Shown piece after piece: positions 1-10,983 of a stretch of DNA of 64,000 bases; position 1 is the stretch's first letter; every line of letters begins with the position of its first letter. A model generated the notes under the pieces. That model saw only the letters and a program-made list of their open reading frames with translations. It ran no database searches and was not told the DNA's origin. Both the position numbers and the translations under genes were made by a program. The DNA comes from Alnus glutinosa. Lineage: Eukaryota; Streptophyta; Magnoliopsida; Fagales; Betulaceae. The stretch is taken from assembly GCF_958979055.1 (NCBI RefSeq), contig NC_084889.1, positions 1,984,001 to 2,048,000 on the forward strand, written 5' to 3'.

Positions 1-671
1 TTATCTTCAATATATAGATTACCCAATACTTTGTAATTATTGTAAGAATTTTGATACCAATATAAATAACTCATGGGCCCAATTAATAAAAGGTTTATCC
101 CACAAAAAAGTTCACTCTATCAAAGTTTAAGAGCCTACTACATGACATTTATAACAGGGACGGAGCCAGACATTTTAATGGGAGAGGGCCAAATAAATTT
201 TTTTTTTAAGTAGGGGTTAAAGTATATATATAAAGGCAAATTTTAAGTAAATTAAACATAACTCAGTTTTGATATTTTTATTATTCCATTCAAATTAAAA
301 ATCAATAAGCAAAAGTGAAAAGAGTTTTTAGAAAAAAAAAAAAAGAAAGAAAGAAAGAGTAAAGAAAACCATTGTCCAAAGATTCAGAAAATAAAAAATA
401 AAAATAAAGAAGGTTTCAGTTATTTTTTCCACACATTCTTAAGAAATCGAGCTTAGTTAAGCTTGTGACTCCTCAAATCTACACTTGTCTTCTTCCAATG
501 CATTACTTGACTAAACAATTTTCGTTTACTTTGAACAAAGCCTCTACAACTTTGTAAAAATCCTTTCATTGTTACCTTCTCAGGCATGTCCATTGCTACC
601 CATGAAATATTAAAGAAATTTTTTTTGACAATAGTTGAACAGATGATAAAAGGGAAGGGGCCAAAGAAAAA

Positions 672-720
<49 letters not shown>

Positions 721-1769
721 CAATAGGCAAAAAAAAAAAAAAAAAAACCTTAATTTGATTCATCTAAAAAAAAAATACCTTAATTTTTTTTTTTTGTTTT
801 ACCTTAATTTTTTTTTTTCTTAAGAGTTGAGGGGGGGCCACCGCCCCCACCGCCCACCTCTCTCTTGTCTTTGTCATTGTTTATAACTCTCTCCGGCTCT
901 TGTTATTATGATGATTTTTTTACTGATTTAATTATGAGAGGCTCTCCGGCCGCTATTCTGATGGCTGCTTTTTCTCTTATTTTGTAAATACCTACTGTCT
1001 AGTCCAATCGTGAAAAATCTATAAAGATAATGAACTATTTTTTTCATTTTTCTTAACTATAAAATAATGGAAAAGTCATCCAATAGCAGATTTATTGGAA
1101 ATAATGTGAAAAAGAAGTTTTTAACGAATTTTAAGAATGAGATTCGAAATTATACTAATAGAGATTGGAGAGATAGAGAGAGATGGGCGGGGGGAGAGGT
1201 GGATGGCTACGGCTGGTCAGTACCTTTCAGGCCGAGGGATATGTCAAAAATATTTCATATGAAAGCTTCCAAAATTTTCTTAATGGGTTTGTGACAGGAA
1301 ATGATGGGGTCTCCACCACAACAGCTTTATCTACTATAATATCATTCTTCCAGAATGCTCATGGGTACCTAATAAATGCTTTTCTTTTTCTTTTTTATTT
1401 GTCAAGCTCCTGCCTTTAATTCATTTTCACTTTTATTTTATACACGTACGTACAATTAAAAATATAAAATCTAATATAAATTATGAAATAATTTCTTGCC
1501 ATTTTGATTAGAACGGATAGGATCCTGACTTTTAATCGGTCCAAAACTCTTACCTAATGATCGGAATGTCTATTATAATTTAATGCCAACAGACACGTCA
1601 AAGAAGACAGAAAATTGAACAACTTGCCTAGCTAGAGTCATGCAATTGAGATGAGGCATAGAGACTTCAGAAATAAAATCCAAAATGACATTTTCTCGGC
1701 AATGAAAATAAACAAATCATGATCGATATAAGAGTCAATTAATTCTAATGGGATTTGGAAAATCTAAGG
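1..1769. other. Intergenic AT-rich repeat debris, no gene
   Basis: No supportable gene. A stretch starting near 159 (gggacggagccag) and ending in a GC-rich patch near 828-860 (gggggggccaccgccccc) resembles the ends of a common plant DNA-transposon family, but no matching TSD was found. A TA microsatellite lies at 681-716, with poly-A and poly-T runs around it. The segment 73-160 is loosely similar to 7286-7390 (both contain gggcccaattaataaa followed by a cctacatg-like block), so it is probably an old dispersed repeat. Short ORFs at 1067-1419 have no recognisable domain. Confidence 0.45.
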
Positions 1770-2060
1770 GGGTGTTTGATAAACATTTCCAACTCTCTTT
1801 CTATTTTTTTTTTTCACTTCTACCAAAAAAATCAAATCTAAAACATTATTTCTTTTCTTTTTTTCCCGCTTTTTATATCACATCAATAAATTTTTTATTA
1901 ATATTCAAATAAAAAAATTCACTAGAAAACAAAACATTTTTACTTTTCTATAAAACAATTTCAAATTTTTATATATTTTATATCACATCAATCACTTTTT
2001 ACTACTATTCAAGTTTTTTACTACAAAAATTTCACAATCACAAATGTTTGCCATACACCC
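1770..2060. mobile_element. MITE, gggtgtttg...ccatacaccc family, copy 1
   Basis: About 290 bp with imperfect inverted ends (gggtgtttgataaac at the left, gtttgccatacaccc at the right) and a T/A-rich interior that twice contains tatatcacatcaat-type blocks. The same interior blocks, in the same order, recur at 44424-44716, so the two are copies of one family. The ends suggest a hAT-like or similar cut-and-paste MITE. Flanking ctaag/taag is too short to call a target duplication. Confidence 0.5.
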
Positions 2061-2479
2061 TAAGTTTGGTGGCATAGGGATTGTTCAGATCTATTTGTAC
2101 GTTATGATTTTTTAAATTCTTTTTTCAACAAAGGCTATATATTTGGTTCATTGGAATGATTATTCTTAAGGATTGGCACGGGTATTACTAACAATACAAT
2201 GAACTAAAAATGAAATTCATATTACTTCGTTTGGTGATAACACATGAATCACCTTTTTCTTTTATTATTATTATTATTGTTACCGGGAATTGAGTTATAT
2301 TTGGCCCAAATTTCTTATAGAGTAATGCTAACCACGCTTCACACCTATTTATCATACATATTTCATATTGGCTAGTGTTTTAGTTCTTTTTATTCAAACA
2401 CTTTAAAGAGAAATATTGACCGTTATAGGAATTGTTGAATTATTATGAGCTGACCCAAATCATAGTTTTTATTAGGAAT

Positions 2480-2640
2480 GAGTAATGTTATAAATTACAC
2501 TTTTATCCTACAATATTAACGTGATAAACTAGCAGTCTTAATTAACATTTGGACCAGTTCTAACTAAAAAAGAATCCCATTGATTGGAATTAGGACTGTC
2601 ACATTAGCATTGTGAGATAGAAATGTAGTTTTTAGCATTA
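2480..2640. mobile_element. Palindromic MITE (gagtaatgtta...tagcatta)
   Basis: A 160-bp element whose left arm (gagtaatgttataaattacac) and the reverse complement of its right arm (taatgctaaaaactacattt) match imperfectly, as does more of the interior. It belongs to the same family as the copy at 41184-41354 inside the RBCS second intron. It has no coding capacity and is a non-autonomous DNA-transposon derivative. Confidence 0.5.
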
Positions 2641-3860
2641 GATATGTTATCTAGCATTCTCCTAGCATTCTTCTAACATTCCTAACTGATGTGGCATGCT
2701 CAATTTATGTGCTATTTAGCATTTTCAACTGATGTGATATGTGCAATATATCTACTCTCAGATCAATCTTAATTAAAGAAGAAAAAAAAATCAATAATGA
2801 ATTAACCATTCCACATCATTATAGTATAGCTAAGAAAATGATAAATAGTATTACTATTCCGAATAATACACGTTCTTATTCCTAAATAATCATCATTTCA
2901 CTCTATCATACATGGCCTTAATTGGAAAGAAAATCTCATATCGTGACTTTGGAACAAAGACCTGAACAAATGGTGCTAATATAGCTATACAACGTGGCTT
3001 ATTTTCCAACTTTCATTTGAATTAATCCGTGACCATCCATTTTCTTCCTTAGGTGACAACAGAAATATCAATTTTTTTTGACAGGAAATATTGTACCATA
3101 TTTTGTTCAAAATATAATTTTTTTTAAAAATACTTATCGAAAAAATCATTATTTTCCTTTTCTTTTTTCTTTTAAAAAAAAAAAAAAAAAAAACTAGTTT
3201 AGGCAAAAAAAAAAAAGTTACAAAACATGGGTCGGAGTTGTCGGCCACCCCAACAAAAAGTGGAGGCCAGGGGCGGTCTGACCACCCCGGAGGCCTTTTT
3301 TATGTGGAAAGATTCGATGGAGTGCCTTCAAACCCTACAAGAAAATTACTTATCGGAGAAGAGCCAAAAGTTAAATAGACAAGGAGAGAGGGAGGGATAG
3401 AGATGGAGAATATTGGGGACCGCACCCGCGACTCTAAACTTCAAACGTGGACAATGGAGTAGCGATATAAAGCAACAAATGGGTCTCCTTCGAAATTTTA
3501 GTGAGGAAAAAAGTGGACAAATGGGCGTGTGAGATACGGAATCAATCAAGCTAGCGCTAGCGCTCGCGCTCATGCTCATCCTTTTGAGAATTTGGCCCCC
3601 GCAAGAAATCCCTTTGATTAGCGAGGCAGCCAATGAGAAGACATAGATTAGGATGAGACTTTCCAACTTCGACCAATTAGAAACCAGATAAGGCCTTGTT
3701 GTGGACCCAAAAGTGCAATCCCACACCAGAGCCCCTGCCTGTTAAATACTACTGCAAAAGCGCTGCCTGTGGGTCATCCCCCACCCTACAACGAAATAAT
3801 TGCACCATTTCATCTCACTCACTCCCAACACATTTTTTTTCTGACTCTTTTGTGCTGGTG
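2641..3860. other. Upstream region of the COL gene; GGTGG-palindrome scrap
   Basis: No gene is supported. At 3236-3300 there is a small copy of the GC-rich palindrome module (ggccaccccaac...gaccaccccgg) found in larger elements elsewhere in the window. 3346-3860 is the likely promoter and 5' leader of the COL gene; ttaaatac at 3742-3749 is a weak TATA candidate. Confidence 0.35.
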
Positions 3861-5304
3861 ATGATTTGTGACAAGAGTTTGGCAAACGCCGTCGGCGGCA
3901 AGACGGCTAGAGCCTGCGACAGCTGTATACGAAAACGGGCTCGGTGGTACTGTGCCGCCGACGATGCTTTCTTATGCGAAGCTTGTGACTTGTCTGTTCA
4001 CTCAGCTAACCCATTAGCGCGTAGACATGACAGGGTTCGCTTGAAAACGGCATCGCTCAAATCCTTGGATGGAGATTCCGAACCATCATGGCACCGAGGG
4101 TTCACTAGAAAAGCGCGGACGCCACGACACGGAAAGCCCGTGAATCATCAAACACCGAAATCCGAAGTAGAGTCTGTAAGAAACCCATTTTCTCTAGTGC
4201 CGGAAGTCGGTGCGGACGAGACGACGTCGTACGAAGAAAAGGAGGAGCAGCTTCTTTATAGGGTCCCGATATTCGATCCATTTCTTGCTGAGCTATGCTC
4301 GAGTACCGCGACTTCGAAAGATGAAGCGGTTGCAGAGGGACAAACTAGTGCTATTAATGGAAGCGAGTCTAAGGTCTCGTTGGGTAATAATTATGGTCAT
4401 GATGTGGATAACTTACATGGGTGTCTTCCATCTGACATGGATCTTGCTGAGTTTGCTGCTGATGTCGAGAGCTTACTGGGTAGGGGGTTTGAGAATGAGT
4501 GTTTTGGTATGGAAGGGTTGGGGCTAATGGATTGTAAATTAGAGGAGGAGGGTTCTTTGAGCAGTGGAAGGGTCAAGCTTGAGGAAGAAGATGGTATGGA
4601 AGCTGTTACGGCGGCGTGCCGGGTCGATGATACTGAGATTGATATGATGAGGGAACCGTTTGAATTGAGCTTTGACTACGATTCTCCTGCCACGTGTGAG
4701 AACGAAGATGAGAAGGTGGTGGCTAATAAGATTAATGGTGGGGGACTAGCAGCAGACGATGCAAAGAAGAAGAAGAAGAAGAAGATATTGTTGAATCTGG
4801 ATTATGAGGCCGTCATCACGGCATGGGCTAGCCAAGGGTCTCCGTGGGCCTCCGGTGAACGTCCGGATTTTGACCCTGATGAATGTTGGCCAGACTGCCT
4901 GGTACGTTTTCTCTGAATTCATGCCTATACGTACATACATATATATATATACACACATGTTCGTGGCAAATTCTGCCAGTGATTCTCTCGCTGCTTGGTA
5001 CTTGTCCGTTTAATATCAAAATGTTGACACTAACAACTAGATACTTGTGCGACTCTTTCAGGGCACTGGACTTCATCATCCATACGGAGATTTTGGGGGA
5101 ACTGGGGGAAGCCCGGCAATGGCTGACGGGGGGAGAGAAGCAAGAGTATCGAGGTACAGAGAAAAACGAAGAACGCGGCTCTTCTCAAAGAAAATAAGAT
5201 ACGAGGTTCGGAAGTTGAATGCGGAGAAGAGGCCTCGAATGAAAGGGAGGTTCGTAAAGAGGACATCCTTTGCAGGACCTGCTTTTCCTTTACTCGCCAA
5301 GTAA
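3861..5304 (+). CDS. COL16: CONSTANS-like zinc-finger transcription factor (COL16/COL6 group)
   Basis: A nuclear regulator of the BBX/CONSTANS-like family, which acts in light, flowering and branching control by binding DNA through its CCT domain with NF-Y partners. Exon 1 is 3861-4901, the intron 4902-5061 (GT-AG) and exon 2 5062-5304, giving 427 aa. A single B-box lies near residues 13-60 ([31 protein letters not shown]). A middle motif of the COL6/COL16 clade ([13 protein letters not shown]...GSPW, then DECWPD) precedes the intron. A CCT domain ([20 protein letters not shown]...KGRFVKR) lies in exon 2. One B-box plus CCT is typical of COL6/7/8/16 rather than CO itself. The start at 3861 was chosen because the B-box then begins about 12 residues in; the in-frame ATG at 3696 would add an atypical extension. 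A run of seven lysines before LLNLDY comes from an AAG repeat. Which COL6/7/8/16 member it is remains uncertain. Confidence 0.93.
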
Positions 5305-6139
5305 CTGTAACCGGCCTACATAGCCAGTTTGCTTTGCACTCGCTAATAAACTGGAATGTGTATAAGGATCCAATCAATAAATTGATATTTCTCATTCATG
5401 AATCTCTGTCTCTTTCTTTCTCCATGGATTTGTTTATTTCTCAGTTAGCAAATGGAAAATACATGCAAAAATAGCAGATTGTCGTAGGGTTGCCCATCTG
5501 GGTCTGAATTTGTGTCAGGTCCCAATCTACCCCACAACACTAAAAGAAGAGGATTCCCACTAGTTAAGTACTACATGAGCTCCGTGACTATACTACTTTT
5601 CTCCACGTTGGCATCAAAGTGAGATGGAGATGTTGATCATGTAATGTTGAGTACAATAATTATAGGAAGTTGAAGTATTAAGACTGGAGATATTATGCAG
5701 TATTAGTTTCACCAGTTAGGGTGGCTTGTCGTGCGATTAATTATATTTATAAGCTAAGAGAGTTGTATTTTTTCAATTTAATTGTTATGATCGAAGTCAA
5801 GTTTTGAGCATAAATTTGACGTGTTCTTATGTGTTGCTTTCTTAATTGGTGTTTGATTAATTACTAATGTGTGATTTTTCTTTGACTTGTTATTTGGTTT
5901 ATTAATTAATTTAATTCACACGAAGACAATATTTTGGCCCAACAAGTACTAAGGTAAATAAATTCGATAAAAACACGAGAACCGACAATCATAGCTTTGG
6001 TCATGAAAAGAAATAAAAAAAATGTTCCATAGGGAACAAAATAGATAATGCAAAGTTCCATGGAAAAGGCTATTCGGAAAGACGATGCAAAGTTCTCCCA
6101 CAAATATCCAACAAGTTGTTTGGAAAAAGAACAATTCAG
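5305..6139. other. COL 3' flank and intergenic DNA
   Basis: Probable 3'UTR of the COL gene (an aataaa-like signal in caataaattg near 5375), then AT-rich sequence with no recognised gene or repeat up to the non-LTR insertion that starts after 6139. Confidence 0.4.
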
Positions 6140-7106
6140 AAGGACAGATGGGAGCGCTCTTTTCGCTCGTCTCCACTGTGGTTTCTGTTGGCCGGGGGAG
6201 GGGGGGGTTTGATGCCTCCCTCCTCCTGGTTTTGGTTCTTCTCCAAGCCTTTAGGGGTAATGGAGGGTTTTGTTTCCTCCTTGAGTTATTCCTAGTGGAG
6301 GCTAGAGTATCCTAGCTATTAGAGTTGTGGAGTTTTGTCCCGCCAAACAAGATCCGGTATTGGTTGTTTAGTCTCCTAGTCCTTTTTAGAACTATGGAGT
6401 GTTGTGTTGTTTTGTTTGTTGTTTTTGTGGTTTACTGGCAGGAAGGATCTCTCTAGATGTGCTGAAGAGGAGTGGCCATTTCTGGTTGTGTCGACGGAGT
6501 GAGATTTGGCTGTGTGATTATTTTCCTCCTATTTTGAGGCCAGATCCCTCAGCCGTTTTCGACGTTGTCTTCTTGTTCGGGTTCACCTTCTACAGCCATG
6601 GTGTTTCTCTGTGCTCGGCGCATAGCCAACATGCGCCCATTTTATTTGTCTTTATTTCGTTGCGCGTGACGGTCACGCACCGTCTATTTTTGCCGTAGTG
6701 GGTGATGCCCGGTACTTAATGGTGTACGTCTTGCTGTTGGGTGCCTAAGGAGACAGTGGCTTTTCCGAAGGTGGATTTGTGGTTGTGCTTCCTACTTTGT
6801 TTTATTTGTTTGTATTGTTGTTTGTTTATGTGGCAATTTGCTCTGTTGTAATCAACTTAATTATTGATTTTAGCTCAGAATGTGTGATCGACTCTCTGTT
6901 CAAAAAAAATTTTATGTTAACGTCGATGCATCATTCTATTTGGTTAGGTTTTATTTTTATCAACTGTCTGTAATGGTTAAGAGTCTTTTGTGATTTAGTG
7001 TATGAGTATTTACAATGGTGTGTTATGTACAAAAATATGGTGGTCTTATGTACCCTTCTTTATTAATGAAAGTTATAACTATCGTCACAAAAAAGGACAG
7101 ATGGGA
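6140..7106 (+). mobile_element. 5'-truncated non-LTR retrotransposon insertion with 14-bp TSD
   Basis: The 14-mer aaggacagatggga occurs at 6140-6153 and again at 7093-7106. The second copy directly follows a short A-tail (cacaaaaaa). The enclosed 939 bp (6154-7092) is G/T-rich, unlike its AT-rich surroundings, and contains no reverse-transcriptase or nuclease motif in any frame. The hallmarks are those of target-primed reverse transcription. The body is therefore most likely the 3' untranslated part of a LINE, or a non-autonomous derivative. The intact 14-bp duplication suggests a moderately young insertion. Confidence 0.7.
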
Positions 7107-8633
7107 TATGACCATGAGACGACTGGCCCATACATTAACTACAGACTCGGCCTTTTGTCTCTGTTGCTCGTGGTTGACATGCACGTGGGGTCCCCTTTAA
7201 TAAAAAGGAATATTATCAAGCCGAATTGATTTGTGCAATAAAAGTTTAAGATCAATTTGTTTAATCTTATTTTGCATATAAATAATTTAGGGGCCCAATT
7301 AATAAAGAGTCTCACACAATAGAAAGGCCCACCAATGTCTAAGAACCCACTACATGGGCCAATACCCAATAGAAAGGTATGACATTGAGAATGGAACACT
7401 CTTTTCATATATACCATCTAACTCTCCCATTATTGACTTTTCCACTTGATATATATATATATATAAATATAATTTTGTATCAACAAATGGCTGGCTAGGT
7501 TATATATATATATATACACATATTAAATGAACCAAATTTGAGTCGAGCTTATTCAAACCAATCCCGGCTGGGCGAGTTGGCGAAGATACTTGTTTATTTG
7601 AATTTAACTCTTACTCGATCTCGAATGTATCCTGATTGCTCCCTAGCTACACTTTTATCACTTGAGATTCAGGGTAAAACCTGTCTAAACTTACATATAT
7701 CAATTGATAAATGACCTATTTGTACTTATTTCGTATGTTGTCCAATATTACTGCATGCCTTTATAAAATTAGAAGTTATATATGTTTGCAATACACTCCC
7801 AAAGTTCATGAATTCCTGGCCAGATCACGACTCCTGCTCTTAATTAACTTTTTAACTGTAATATGCCACTTTTATTATATGTGGTATTTTTAAAGTATTT
7901 TAATGCTTAAAAACGACTTAAATTTCATAATTTGAAATCTTTGAAATTGTACAAGATCTTAATCATATGTAGCCCTGAACTTTAAGGGAATACATGCAAT
8001 GAAACCTGAAAGCTCACAAAGTCCGAGGGTCGTGCATGAATGGCAGCTGTTGAAACATCTGCATTGCCATTGCCACTTCTCTACGTGGAATTACCTCACT
8101 ACCTGATGCTTGCCGCGTGGGCTACTCATGCCAACGAAAACATTAATGAGTGCTTGTTTGGCAGTATCCTTCAATTCACACAATCTATACGTTCATATAT
8201 CACTTCCCACAACAGAAGAAGCTGGAGGAAGAGACCAACAGAGAGATCTCCGAGGAATTGTTTTCATCATGATATCTTCTCCCTCTTTAGGGTGAAGATA
8301 TGAAAACAGCGTGTTTTCTCCAGAAACCATTTGCATGTGTGTATATATATCTCTTGTTGTATTCTATGCATACGCACAAAACTCACTTCAAATTACATTA
8401 ACAAAAACTCAAAGAAAAGCAAACAAGACTGAGACAAATTAAAATGATCAATTAAGCCAAAAGTCTCTTTTCTTCCCATTAAATTTGAAAGATAAAGAAA
8501 CCTAAAGCTATAAGTCCACTTAGAAAACTTTCCGACTTCTGAGCCGCCGATTAACCTCAGCACAGTCACAGTAGGTGGTCGGTCCCAAAGAAATTGACAG
8601 GACTTTAGTCACTCGATCCCTCAGCCGTGCATG
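7107..8633. other. Intergenic; LBD 3' flank
   Basis: No gene recognised. It contains TA-rich stretches (7450-7467, 7501-7515), a repeat-like segment similar to 73-160 near 7286-7390, and at 7540-7630 a gtcgagc/ctcgatctcg patch like the GC-skewed hAT-type repeats seen elsewhere. The ORF at 8040-8303 has no recognisable family. 8400-8633 is probably the 3'UTR of the minus-strand LBD gene. Confidence 0.35.
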
Positions 8634-9450
8634 CTAGTGGGCGTGAACTGGCGCCAACCCAAGAGTCAGTTCCAAGCCAACCTCACCATCTTCAATTTGG
8701 CTGTGAAATTCCCAAACCGGCTCACGTTTGGAGCGGTTCGCCGGGGAGGCCTCCACGGTCTCAACCGATAACATGCTCTCGTTTTCTTGGCTAATATACC
8801 CATTTCCCAGCCACGAGTCATGACTACTCTGCCCCGCGTTGACATGCTCTGAAACCACCGAGCCAACTTGGGGCTTGGACCTGATAACGGACCGCTTGAA
8901 CCCTGCCCGGGTTTTAACCCTGTGAAGTTCACGAGAAGCGGCGGAGATGGAGTCCTCCTTGGGCACGCCGCGTATGTCGCAGGCTTTGAGATGAGCCTCA
9001 TCACCACCCACGATCGGTGACCCTGCGAGGACAGCTTCAACGGCGCCTTGGCACTTGGCCCAGTTCCCGGACCAGAGTAACCCCACTGCGCCATAGATTG
9101 GATTAACAATCCGACCGCAAGCTTCATATAACAGTGACTTGAATATAGCTGAAACCAATCCGAACAATACCGATTAACACAAATGCTAATTAATTAATTA
9201 ACCAAGTTGCTAACTAATAGTGAATACATGCATGTACGTACAAAAATGCTAATTTATTACCAGGGCGGAGGTGTTGGGGGCCGACATTGACGAGGTTGAG
9301 GAGGCCGGCACGGCCATAAGATTTGGCGAGGAAGAGAGTGGCATTGGCTTGGGAATCAGGGGACTTGATCCATTGAAGGCAGGGCCTAATGGTGCAGTCA
9401 TCGCTGCAGCCTTTGCGAAGAACCCTGCAGCCATTGCAGCTCATCCTCAT
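8634..9450 (-). CDS. LBD41: Class II LOB-domain protein (LBD40/41/42 type)
   Basis: A plant-specific nuclear transcription factor; class II LBDs act mostly as repressors in nitrogen, anthocyanin and hypoxia-related responses. Exon 1 is 9450-9261, the intron 9260-9149 (112 bp, GT-AG) and exon 2 9148-8634, giving 234 aa. The CX2CX6CX3C zinc-finger-like block is at residues 5-19 ([15 protein letters not shown]). The GAS block follows ([15 protein letters not shown]), then the conserved segment across the splice site ([30 protein letters not shown]) typical of LBD40-42. The leucine-zipper coil of class I is lacking, as expected. The C terminus has an LELTL motif (EAR-type repression motif) just before the stop. 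A TATA-like element sits about 70 bp upstream. The family is certain; the exact member (40, 41 or 42) is inferred. Confidence 0.94.
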
Positions 9451-9517
9451 GGCCAGCTATTGCTTCTCTTCAGAAAGAGTGATTAGATGTTGGGATGCGG
9501 AGAGTTGGAGAGGGGAG

Positions 9518-9525
9518 TATTTAAG
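9518..9525 (-). promoter_or_regulatory. Candidate TATA box of the LBD gene
   Basis: On the minus strand this reads cttaaata, 68-75 bp upstream of the LBD start codon, a plausible core-promoter spacing for a short 5' leader. Position and sequence only. Confidence 0.45.
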
Positions 9526-9959
9526 AGCAGTGGTAGTCGGTAGGTCAGGTTGATATTAGAATCTCAGAGGTGAACGCTGTGGTTTCCTTAATTAATTTCC
9601 ATGTTATTCCTTTTTGGTAGGTTTTCTGTAAAACCGCTTTTATTGTTTTTGGCTTTCTCTTCATTTAACAACAACCCCACATGCAGCTTTGTTATTACAA
9701 ATCTGCCCTTTCTGCAAGTGTACCTGATCTTCTTGTTTTCCACAGTATCCAAATGGCCTTCTTCTAATTAAGGGACTTAATAAACACATCAAAATAGGTT
9801 CAAATCACCGGATTATATATACCGAACAATATATACTGAGTATTCCCTATATATGAAAAAGAAAAGAACAATATTAATACTGATCAGGATCGATAGTATA
9901 TGCATGGTGAATTAAAAATTGAAGTTTTACAAGTCTTTCAATCATATAAATAATTGGAT

Positions 9960-10560
9960 AATGATATACCTGCATCCACCCGACTGGACCCAAGCTGAAA
10001 AGACCTATGAGGGCCAAGCAATTAGAGCCGAACTACAAAAGCTCACGGGCCGGCCATACGTATATCAAAGAACGAAGGTAAGCGCGTTGTAATTAGGAAT
10101 AATCACTTTGCCACCTCATTCCACCTGTACCAATATTCGATCTTGGCAAGGAATCAGGCACCATCCTTAATACTACCAACTTAAACGTACGTAGCACTAC
10201 ATGCAGCACACCTGATAATGGTCGCATGAAGTGTGAAATTCAATGTCACTACCCTGCCAAGGTCGTAGCACACCAGTGACCAACACTTGGCAAAGAACAT
10301 ACCTCACTAGAGGATGTTAATCAAATGCCACGCCTAGCCAAGTCCTACCCCCATCAATGGATCATGACACCTCGCTAAAGTACTCATGTAAGAAGAAGAA
10401 ACACTCTACATATATACATGTTAGGGAAGACAATATTTTGTCCGTGTGTGTGTGCACACGCATTCTGAACTATTCTACAAGTCTCCAAACTTACCTCCAA
10501 TCTCTCTCTCATAAGCATTCTTAGTCCGAGATTGGTCAGGCAATCAACTTCTCATCATTC
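9960..10560. mobile_element. Possible LTR-type fossil (tentative)
   Basis: This 600-bp block is richer in GC than its flanks and ends in a ctcatcattctcatcatc-type stretch resembling the 3' part of plant Gypsy LTRs. No internal domain, primer-binding site or second LTR was found, so at best it is a solo and broken remnant. Confidence 0.2.
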
Positions 10561-10614
10561 TCATCATCGTTACTCATTAGAATACATATCATTACTTATT
10601 AGAATATAGAACGA

Positions 10615-10983
10615 CCGGATTCCGGCCAGAATAGTCGGCTTCCAATCGTTCTGGCCGGATTCCGACTACCTTCGCAAGAATTCATCCAGCTCAAATTTCG
10701 ATGAAATTGTCCGGATTCTTGCCTTTATCGTCGGAATCCGGCAACAGTAACCGAAATCCTGTTGGTCAGTTATGGAATTTCGTCACGGATGATTTTTATA
10801 TTATTTTACATTAATATTTTTATGGTGTGAAGGAAAATTGATTTATAAATTAATATGATTAAATGAAAATATAAAAATATTTGCGATTTACGTGCCAAAT
10901 ACAGAAAAATACTTTTTGCGAAAAATACTTTTCTAAAAAATATTTTACAACAAAAAATATTTTACGTTAAACAAACCGAGCAT
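10615..10983. mobile_element. Partial copy of the ccggattccgg-core DNA transposon
   Basis: The left part holds several short GC-rich repeats around ccggattccggcc. The right end reads ttttacgttaaacaaaccgagcat, whose reverse complement (atgctcggtttgtttaacg) closely matches the termini of the complete-looking element at 47221-47904. The left terminus is missing or unrecognisable, so this is a deleted copy of the same family. Confidence 0.55.

Noticed and set aside
3696-3860. In-frame upstream extension of the COL gene (55 extra residues)
   Set aside because: The residues are low-complexity, absent from the family, and the region looks like promoter and leader; the B-box spacing from the ATG at 3861 is normal.
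8040-8303. 87-codon ORF starting MAAVETSALPLPLLY
   Set aside because: No known domain and no splice partners; it lies just beyond the LBD 3' end.
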